Positions 57,752-64,000 of a stretch of 64,000 bases of DNA are shown in pieces. Positions within the stretch are counted from its first letter, which is position 1. Each line of letters opens with the position of its first letter. Location of the stretch: the NCBI RefSeq assembly GCF_900115685.1, contig NZ_FOXJ01000001.1, positions 901,796 through 965,795 of the forward strand, read 5' to 3'. The translations under genes and the position numbers were made by a program. The notes beneath the pieces were generated by a model. The model was not told where the DNA came from, ran no database searches, and saw only the letters and a program-made list of their open reading frames with translations. The DNA is from Variovorax sp. 770b2. GTDB taxonomy: Bacteria > Pseudomonadota > Gammaproteobacteria > Burkholderiales > Burkholderiaceae_C.

Positions 57752-58444
57752 ATGGCAACCCATCTCGATCTCGAAGAACAGGAACAGCTCGACCAGCTCA
57801 AGCATTTCTGGAACACCTACGGCACCCTGATCACCTGGGCCGTGCTGCTCGTCGCCGGCGCCTTCGTGGCCTGGAACGGCTGGCAGTACTTCCAACGCAG
57901 CAAGGCTGCCCAGGCCGCGGCCCTTTACGACGAGGTCGAGCGCAGCACGCAGTCCGGCGACGTCGAGCGCATCCAGCGCGTGCTGGGCGACATGAAGGAA
58001 CGCTTCGCGGGCACCGCCTATGCGCAGCAGGCGGGTCTCCTGGCCGCCAAGACGCTGTACGAGAAGGGCAAGGTCGAGGAATCGCGTGCCGCGCTGGGCT
58101 GGGTGGCGCAGAGCGCCATCGACCCGGGCTACCAGGCCATCGCGAAGCTGCGGCTCGCAGCCGAATTGCTCGACGGCAAGTCGTACGACGAAGCCTTGAA
58201 GCAACTCGACGGCAAGGTGCCCAAGGAATTCGAGCCGCTGGTGGCCGACCGCAAGGGCGACATCTACATGGCACAGGGCAAGCGCGACGAGGCGCAGCAG
58301 GAATACCGCAAGGCCTGGACGGGGTTGGGCGCGACCTCTGACTACCGCCGCCTGGTAGAGATCAAGCTGAACGCGGTCGGCGTCGACCCGAAGAGCCTGG
58401 CGCCCACCATCACTGTCACACCCGCAGCCTCCAAAACTTCCTGA
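57752..58444 (+). CDS. YfgM-like TPR protein (ancillary SecYEG subunit)
   Basis: A 230-residue protein with one membrane segment near the N-terminus (LITWAVLLVAGAFVAWNGW, about 26-45) and a periplasmic TPR domain. E. coli YfgM sits in this same hisS-yfgM-bamB order and links the Sec translocon to periplasmic chaperones. It begins 6 bases after hisS and ends 7 bases before bamB. Confidence 0.9.
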   Translation: MATHLDLEEQEQLDQLKHFWNTYGTLITWAVLLVAGAFVAWNGWQYFQRSKAAQAAALYDEVERSTQSGDVERIQRVLGDMKERFAGTAYAQQAGLLAAKTLYEKGKVEESRAALGWVAQSAIDPGYQAIAKLRLAAELLDGKSYDEALKQLDGKVPKEFEPLVADRKGDIYMAQGKRDEAQQEYRKAWTGLGATSDYRRLVEIKLNAVGVDPKSLAPTITVTPAASKTS

Positions 58445-58451
58445 CCGCATC

Positions 58452-59594
58452 ATGAATTTCAAGCGTCTCATGCCTGAATCTGCCGCTCTGCGCGCGGGTT
58501 CCGCTCTTGTTCTGGTCGCGCTCCTGGCCGCCTGCTCGGGCAGCGGCAAGCCGAAGCCGGCCGAGCTGCCCGCCAACCCCGCCACGACCGGCGTGCGTCA
58601 GGCCTGGAGCGTGCGCATCTCGGAAGTCAATTTCCCGCTCACCACCGATGTCAGCGGCGACATCGTGACCGTGGCCGGCGGCGACGGCACCGTGGTGGCC
58701 ATCGACGCCCGTGCCGGCCGCGAAACCTGGCGCGCCAACGCGGGCGCCACGCTGGCGGCAGGCGTCGGCAGCGACGGCTCCATGGCCGCGGTGGTCACCA
58801 CCAACAACGAACTCGTGGCCATCGAGAATGGCAAGGTCCTCTGGAAGCAGAAGCTCTCGGCCCAATCCTTCACCGCACCGCTGGTCGCAGGCCGCCGCGT
58901 GTTCGTGCAGACCGCCGACCGCAGCATCAGCGCCTGGGACGGCCAGAGCGGCCGCCGCCTCTGGCTGCAGCAGCGCCCCGGTGAAAACCTGGTGCTGCGC
59001 AAGTCGGGCGTGCTGATCGCCGTGGGCGACACCCTGGTCGCAGGCATCGGCGGCCGGCTGGTCGGCATCAATCCGGCCAACGGCACCTCGCGCTGGGAGT
59101 CGCCCATTGCGGCACCGCGCGGCACCAACGACGTGGAGCGCCTGGTCGACCTGACCGGCAGCGTGAGCCGTTTCGGCGACAGCGTTTGCGCGCGGGCCTA
59201 CTACGCCAGCGTCGGCTGCGTCGAGACCCAGCGCGGCGCGCTGGTCTGGAGCAAGCCGGCCTCGGGCGCGGACGGTGTCAGCGGCGACGAAGGTTTTGTC
59301 TACGGCACCGAATCCGACGGCAGCGTCACGGCCTGGCGCCGCGGCGACGGCGAGCGCGCCTGGCAATCGACTCGTTTCAAGAACCGTGTGCTGACCTCGC
59401 CGCTCGCGGTGGGCCGCTCGCTGATCATCGGCGAGGACACCGGGTCCCTGCATTTCGTTTCGCGCGAAGACGGCGCGCTGCTCAATCGTGTCACGCCCGA
59501 TGGCTCCGCCATCACCGTTGCGCCGGTCCTGGCCGGCAACACGGTCGTGGTCGTGACTGCCAAGGGCGGCGTGTTTGGCTATCGCCCTGAATAA
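58452..59594 (+). CDS. bamB: Outer membrane assembly lipoprotein BamB
   Basis: A 380-residue beta-propeller lipoprotein of the BAM complex. Lipobox LLAAC (Cys28). PQQ-like blades recur through the sequence (VVAIDARAGRETWRAN, ISAWDGQSGRRLWLQQ, LVGINPANGTSRWESP). With bamD at 46870 the window holds two BAM lipoproteins in separate operons. Confidence 0.96.
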   Translation: MNFKRLMPESAALRAGSALVLVALLAACSGSGKPKPAELPANPATTGVRQAWSVRISEVNFPLTTDVSGDIVTVAGGDGTVVAIDARAGRETWRANAGATLAAGVGSDGSMAAVVTTNNELVAIENGKVLWKQKLSAQSFTAPLVAGRRVFVQTADRSISAWDGQSGRRLWLQQRPGENLVLRKSGVLIAVGDTLVAGIGGRLVGINPANGTSRWESPIAAPRGTNDVERLVDLTGSVSRFGDSVCARAYYASVGCVETQRGALVWSKPASGADGVSGDEGFVYGTESDGSVTAWRRGDGERAWQSTRFKNRVLTSPLAVGRSLIIGEDTGSLHFVSREDGALLNRVTPDGSAITVAPVLAGNTVVVVTAKGGVFGYRPE

Positions 59595-59654
59595 TTTCTT
59601 CTTTTCCCACTCTCAAGGCCCGACCATGAAAACCGCGCCATCGAAAGGCCGGCC

Positions 59655-60998
59655 ATGAAGCCGGTCGTGGCCCTGGTCGGCCGCCCCAACGTCGGCAAGT
59701 CGACGCTCTTCAACCGCCTGACTCAGACGCGCGACGCCATCGTCGCCGACTACGCCGGCCTCACGCGCGACCGCCACTACGGCAACGGACGCCTGGGCAA
59801 GCACGAGTTCATCGTGATCGACACCGGCGGCTTCGAGCCCGATGCCGGCAGTGGCATCTACAAGGAAATGGCCAAGCAGACGCGGCAGGCCGTGGCCGAG
59901 GCCGACGTGGTGATCTTCGTGGTCGACGCCCGCGAAGGCCTCTCGGCGCAGGACCACGACATCGCCAACGAGCTGCGCCGGTTGGGCAAGCCCTGCGTGC
60001 TGGCGGCCAACAAGGCCGAAGGCATGCACGACGGCACCAAGCTGGTCGATTTCTACGAGCTGGGCTTTGGCGACGTGCATGGCGTGTCTGCCGCGCACGG
60101 GCAGGGCATGCGCGACCTGGTCGAGCTGGCGCTCGAGCCGCTGAACCTGCCGGACCCGGACGACGAGACCGACGAAGACGACGTCAACAAGCCCATCAAG
60201 CTGGCGGTGGCCGGACGGCCGAACGTCGGCAAGTCCACGCTGATCAACACCTGGCTCGGCGAAGAGCGCCTGGTGGCCTTCGACATGCCTGGCACCACGC
60301 GCGACGCCATCTCGGTGCCGTTCGAGCGCAACGGCCAGCGCTTCGAGCTGATCGACACCGCCGGCCTGCGCCGCAAGGGCAAGGTGTTCGAGGCGATCGA
60401 GAAGTTCTCGGTGGTCAAGACGCTGCAGGCCATCGAGTCGGCCAACGTCGTGCTGCTGCTGCTGGACGCCACGCAGGGCGTGACCGACCAGGATGCGCAC
60501 ATTGCCGGCTACATCCTGGAAAGCGGCCGCGCGGTGGTGATCGCGATCAACAAATGGGATGCGGTCGACAGCTACCAGCGCGAGCAGATCCAGCGGCAGA
60601 TCGAAACTCGGTTGCCGTTCCTGAAGTTCGCGTCGCTGCATTTCATCTCGGCCATCAAACGCCAAGGCCTCGGGCCGGTGTGGCAGGCCATTGCGCAGGC
60701 CCACAAGTCGGCCACGCGCAAGATGTCGACGCCGGTGTTGACCCGGCTGCTGCTGGAGGCGGTGCAATTCCAGGCGCCCCAGCGCGGCGGCATGTTCCGG
60801 CCCAAGCTGCGCTATGCACACCAGGGCGGCATGAATCCGCCGGTGATCATCATCCACGGCAATTCGCTGGAGCACGTGACCGACGCCTACAAGCGATTCC
60901 TGGAAGGGCGCTTCCGCAAGGAATTCGACCTGGTGGGCACGCCCTTGCGGATCCAGTTCAAAAGCTCGCAAAATCCGTTTGCGGACAAGGACAGCTAA
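59655..60998 (+). CDS. der: GTPase Der (EngA), 50S ribosome assembly
   Basis: A 447-residue protein with two GTPase domains in tandem. Both have a P-loop GRPNVGKST (about residues 8-16 and 184-192), G3 motifs DTGGFE and DTAGLR, and NKAE/NKWD G4 motifs. The C-terminal KH-like domain ([20 protein letters not shown]) completes Der. Spacing to bamB is 60 bases. Confidence 0.97.
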   Translation: MKPVVALVGRPNVGKSTLFNRLTQTRDAIVADYAGLTRDRHYGNGRLGKHEFIVIDTGGFEPDAGSGIYKEMAKQTRQAVAEADVVIFVVDAREGLSAQDHDIANELRRLGKPCVLAANKAEGMHDGTKLVDFYELGFGDVHGVSAAHGQGMRDLVELALEPLNLPDPDDETDEDDVNKPIKLAVAGRPNVGKSTLINTWLGEERLVAFDMPGTTRDAISVPFERNGQRFELIDTAGLRRKGKVFEAIEKFSVVKTLQAIESANVVLLLLDATQGVTDQDAHIAGYILESGRAVVIAINKWDAVDSYQREQIQRQIETRLPFLKFASLHFISAIKRQGLGPVWQAIAQAHKSATRKMSTPVLTRLLLEAVQFQAPQRGGMFRPKLRYAHQGGMNPPVIIIHGNSLEHVTDAYKRFLEGRFRKEFDLVGTPLRIQFKSSQNPFADKDS

Positions 60999-61162
60999 GA
61001 GCGCTTGGCCGCCGATGACGGCCGATGAGTTGCAGCAGGAATGGAAGTTCCGTCTTTTGAGAACCGTTATTTTCTCAAGGCTTTTGGCCCCGATTGCTGC
61101 AGCGCAGAAACCCTGTGTTAAGGTCATCTCTCCAACAACTACTCTTGAACACGGAGAATATC

Positions 61163-61408
61163 GTGAGCAATAAAGGGCAACTTCTGCAAGACCCGTTTCT
61201 GAACACCTTGCGTCGCGAGCATGTGCCGGTTTCCATTTATTTGGTGAACGGCATCAAGCTGCAAGGCCAGATCGAGTCTTTTGACCAATACGTCGTGTTG
61301 CTTCGCAACACAGTGACGCAAATGGTCTACAAGCACGCCATTTCCACCATCGTGCCGGGTCGTGCCGTCAACTTCTCGGCTGCCGAGAACGACGACGCCG
61401 CAGCCTGA
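61163..61408 (+). CDS. hfq: RNA chaperone Hfq
   Basis: An 81-residue hexameric Sm-like protein that pairs small RNAs with mRNAs. Sm1 ([36 protein letters not shown]) and Sm2 ([10 protein letters not shown]) are intact; the C-terminal tail is short (AENDDAAA). GTG 61163 is chosen because ACGGAGAATATC precedes it and VSNKGQLLQ is the usual Hfq start. The 164-base gap from der has a TTGAGAA/TTCTCAA dyad (61057-61063/61072-61078) and likely holds the hfq promoter. A strong terminator follows. Confidence 0.97.
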   Translation: MSNKGQLLQDPFLNTLRREHVPVSIYLVNGIKLQGQIESFDQYVVLLRNTVTQMVYKHAISTIVPGRAVNFSAAENDDAAA

Positions 61409-61416
61409 TCGCGCGG

Positions 61417-61448
61417 AGCGCGACGGAGTCTTCTCCGTCGCGCTTTTT
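61417..61448 (+). terminator. Strong intrinsic terminator between hfq and hflX
   Basis: AGCGCGACGGAG (61417-61428), loop TCTT, CTCCGTCGCGCT (61433-61444), then TTTT. A perfect 12-bp stem with T-run, ending 18 bases before the hflX TTG start in the same direction. It would make most transcripts end after hfq. Confidence 0.85.
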
Positions 61449-61465
61449 CCATTTTCTGATTCCGC

Positions 61466-62635
61466 TTGTCTGAACTGATCCACCGCCAGGAAGGCGCCGC
61501 CGTTCTCGTCGGCGTCGACTTTGGGCTGCCCCATTTCGACAGCGAACTCGAGGAACTCGGCCTGCTCGCGCAGACCGCGGGCCTCGTGCCTGTCGCCCGA
61601 ATCACCTGCAAGCGCAAGGCGCCCGATGCGGCACTTTTCGTGGGCAGCGGCAAGGCCGACGAAATCAAGGAACTCGCCGCCATGCACCAGGCGAGCGAGG
61701 TCATCTTCGACCAGTCCCTCAGCCCGGCGCAGCAGCGCAACCTCGAGCGCCAGCTCGACATCGCCGTCTACGACCGCACCTTCCTCATCCTCGAGATCTT
61801 CGCCCAGCGCGCTCGCTCGCACGAAGGCAAGCTGCAGGTCGAACTGGCTCGCCTGCAGTACCTCAGCACGCGGCTGGTTCGCCGCTGGTCTCACCTGGAG
61901 CGCCAGACCGGTGGTGCAGGTGTGCGCGGCGGCCCGGGCGAGAAGCAGATCGAACTCGACCGCCGGATGATCAGCGAGTCGATCAAGCGCACGCGCGAGC
62001 GGCTGGCCAAGGTGCAGAAACAGCGCGGCACGCAGCGCCGGCAGCGGGAGCGCCGCGAGACCTTCAACATCTCGCTCGTGGGCTACACCAACGCGGGCAA
62101 GTCCTCGCTCTTCAATGCGCTGGTCAAGGCGCGCGCCTATGCGGCCGACCAGCTCTTCGCCACGCTCGACACCACCACGCGCAACCTCTATCTGGGCGAC
62201 GCGCGGCGCCAGGTGTCCATATCCGACACCGTGGGATTCATCCGCGACCTGCCGCACGGCCTGGTCGATGCGTTCAAGGCCACGTTGCAGGAGGCGGTCG
62301 ATGCCGACCTGCTGCTGCACGTGATCGACGCCTCCAACCCCCATTACCCCGAGCAGATGGCCGAAGTGCAGACCGTCCTGCGCGAGATCGGCGCGGACGC
62401 CGTTCCGCAACTGTTGATATTCAACAAGCTCGATGCTCTTGAAAGCGCGCAACGCCCACTGCATCTGCAGGACGAGATGGAAATCGATGGCGTTCAGGTC
62501 CCCCGCATCTTCCTCAGCGCCAAAAGCGGCGAGGGCGTGCCGCTGCTGCGCGCCGAGCTGGCCCGGCTATCGGGCTCCGTAGCCGATACGATGACCCCTG
62601 CGGACGACACTGAATTGCACGATGCCGCCCTTTGA
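61466..62635 (+). CDS. hflX: GTPase HflX (ribosome-splitting factor)
   Basis: A 389-residue GTPase that dissociates stalled or heat-damaged ribosomes. The HflX domain (ALFVGSGKADEIKELA, VARITCKRKAPDA) is followed by a glycine-rich GGAGVRGGPGEKQIE and the G domain with P-loop GYTNAGKSSLFNAL and G3 DTVGFIRDLP. TTG at 61466 is the best start by homology. Upstream is the hfq terminator, so expression may depend on read-through. Confidence 0.94.
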   Translation: MSELIHRQEGAAVLVGVDFGLPHFDSELEELGLLAQTAGLVPVARITCKRKAPDAALFVGSGKADEIKELAAMHQASEVIFDQSLSPAQQRNLERQLDIAVYDRTFLILEIFAQRARSHEGKLQVELARLQYLSTRLVRRWSHLERQTGGAGVRGGPGEKQIELDRRMISESIKRTRERLAKVQKQRGTQRRQRERRETFNISLVGYTNAGKSSLFNALVKARAYAADQLFATLDTTTRNLYLGDARRQVSISDTVGFIRDLPHGLVDAFKATLQEAVDADLLLHVIDASNPHYPEQMAEVQTVLREIGADAVPQLLIFNKLDALESAQRPLHLQDEMEIDGVQVPRIFLSAKSGEGVPLLRAELARLSGSVADTMTPADDTELHDAAL

Positions 62636-62673
62636 TGGGGCACAATCCCGCCACTGACAAGAGAACGAAGCGA

Positions 62674-64000
62674 ATGAATGCAAAGCCAGCGTGGAGAGGG
62701 TTTCTGGGCATGTTCAACCTGAACGATGGCCGATGGGGTCGCGGCGACGAGCCGTCGTCCTCCAACGGCGACCGTCCGGCCGGCAATCGCCCCCCCGATG
62801 CCGATCCTCCGGGCGCACCGACGCCCCCGCCTTCGGGCAACAACAATAACAATGGCAACCGCCCGCGTGGCCAGGGTCCCAACCAGGGCCCGCCGGACCT
62901 GGACGAACTCTGGCGCGACCTCAATCGCAAGCTCGGCGGTTTCTTCGGCGGCGGCAAGGGCGGCGGCAACCGCCCCAACGGCAGCAACAGCGGCGGTGGC
63001 GGCAACGGCTACAGACCCGACATGAAAAACGCAGGATTCGGCCTCGGCCTGGTGGCTGCCGTGGCGATCCTCATCTGGCTCGGCACCGGCTTCTTCATCG
63101 TGAACGAAGGCCAGCAGGCCGTGGTCACGCAGTTCGGCCGCTACAAGTCGACCGTGAACGCGGGTTTCAACTGGCGCCTGCCGTACCCGATCCAACGCCA
63201 TGAAGTGGTGGTGACCACGCAGATCCGCTCCACCGATGTGGGCCGCGATGCCATCGTGCGCTCCACCGGCCTTCGCGAATCGGCCATGCTGACCGAAGAC
63301 GAGAACATCGTCGAGATCAAGTTCGCCGTGCAGTACCGCCTGAGCAATGCGCAGGCCTGGCTCTACGAGAGCAAGTCGCCGGCCGAAACCATCGTTCAGG
63401 TGGCCGAGAGCTCCGTGCGCGAGGTGGTCGGCAAGATGAAGATGGACGCGGCGCTGGCCGAAGAGCGCGACCAGATCGCCCCGCGCGTTCGCGCGCTGAT
63501 GCAGACCATCCTGGATCGCTACAAGATCGGCGTCGAAGTCGTCGGCATCAATCTGCAGCAGGGTGGTGTGCGTCCTCCCGAACAGGTGCAGGCAGCGTTC
63601 GACGACGTGCTCAAGGCCGGCCAGGAGCGCGAGCGCGCCAAGAACGATGCGCAGGCCTACGCCAACAACGTGGTGCCGCTCGCCACCGGTACGTCTTCGC
63701 GCCTGAAGGAAGAATCCGAAGCCTACAAGGCGCGCATCGTGGCGCAAGCGCAAGGTGATGCCGGCCGCTTCAGCGCGGTGCTGGCCGAGTACCAGAAGGC
63801 GCCGCAGGTCACCCGCGACCGCATGTACACCGACGCCATGCAGCAGATCTACGCCAGCACCACCAAGGTCCTGGTCGATACCAAGGCAGGCTCCAACCTG
63901 CTGTACCTGCCACTCGACAAGATCATGCAGCTGGGCGGCAACAATGCGGCCGCCACACCCGTCGATGCAGCCAGCCCGAGCGTGGCTGGCACTGCACCGG
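62674..64000 (+). CDS. hflK: FtsH-protease modulator HflK (3' end outside window)
   Basis: The frame from ATG 62674 is open to the end of the window (442 codons seen). The N-terminus is Gly/Asn/Pro-rich and cytoplasmic, followed by a membrane segment (LGLVAAVAILIWLGTGFFIV) and the SPFH/band 7 domain (NEGQQAVVTQFGRYKSTVNAG, PYPIQRHEVVVTTQ). HflK with HflC regulates the FtsH membrane protease. hflX-hflK-hflC is the usual order; hflC should lie just beyond the window. The stop is not visible. Confidence 0.96.
   Translation, partial: MNAKPAWRGFLGMFNLNDGRWGRGDEPSSSNGDRPAGNRPPDADPPGAPTPPPSGNNNNNGNRPRGQGPNQGPPDLDELWRDLNRKLGGFFGGGKGGGNRPNGSNSGGGGNGYRPDMKNAGFGLGLVAAVAILIWLGTGFFIVNEGQQAVVTQFGRYKSTVNAGFNWRLPYPIQRHEVVVTTQIRSTDVGRDAIVRSTGLRESAMLTEDENIVEIKFAVQYRLSNAQAWLYESKSPAETIVQVAESSVREVVGKMKMDAALAEERDQIAPRVRALMQTILDRYKIGVEVVGINLQQGGVRPPEQVQAAFDDVLKAGQERERAKNDAQAYANNVVPLATGTSSRLKEESEAYKARIVAQAQGDAGRFSAVLAEYQKAPQVTRDRMYTDAMQQIYASTTKVLVDTKAGSNLLYLPLDKIMQLGGNNAAATPVDAASPSVAGTAP

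Overview
This window is core chromosome of a high-GC betaproteobacterium of the Comamonadaceae. Variovorax is the best guess, from protein sequence character, gene order and codon use; no rRNA is present to settle the genus. Most genes are housekeeping and most are packed into operons with stop/start overlaps. There is no prophage, insertion sequence, integron or CRISPR array. No gene-free stretch reaches 300 bases; the longest are about 1045-1278, 8517-8742, 20416-20631 and 28185-28425.

Layout. 1-1044 is the 3' part of uvrB. 1279-6729 is a complete ISC iron-sulfur operon (iscR-iscS-iscU-iscA-hscB-hscA-fdx) with a probable IscR operator in front and a terminator-like hairpin between iscA and hscB. 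dnaQ and tRNA-Val(CAC) follow. 7719-11711 is a more variable stretch: a DUF1266 protein, a small secreted Cys-rich protein, a 40-residue Pro-rich protein, an LhgO-like FAD oxidoreductase, and a YqjD/YqjE/YqjK-type membrane set. 11730-17169 holds pyrD, rpiA, a DUF4124-glutaredoxin protein, prlC and folD. A PAS histidine kinase/FixJ-type regulator pair (17246-20415) is divergent from the pyruvate dehydrogenase operon (20632-27515). That operon has an uncommon four-gene structure: aceE, aceF, a proteasome-like Ntn hydrolase (BPH/HslV type), and a lipoyl-domain-bearing lpdA.

27603-35483 carries an NlpC/P60 peptidase, a PQQ-type sugar dehydrogenase, a lipoprotein hydrolase, a TetR-controlled HpaB/AbfD-like flavoprotein, an isochorismatase-fold hydrolase and prpE. 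35663-43646 is the 2-oxoglutarate dehydrogenase operon (sucA-sucB-GNAT-lpdA-zapE-secreted coiled coil) behind a leader that looks like the sucA RNA motif of Burkholderiales. 43702-51544 has a PP2C phosphatase, a YdcH-like protein, dinG, bamD, rluD, scpB and rluB. 51697-64000 is one long co-directional block: ndk, rlmN, pilF, rodZ, ispG, hisS, yfgM-like, bamB, der, hfq, hflX and hflK (cut by the window end).

The items most worth a second look are the BPH-like protease inside the pyruvate dehydrogenase operon, the RNA switch candidates before sucA and before the DUF883 gene, a two-copy REP-like element with co-varying hairpins, the AbfD-like protein missing half of its expected cluster ligands, and the attenuator-like hairpins in the isc and hfq-hflX transcripts.
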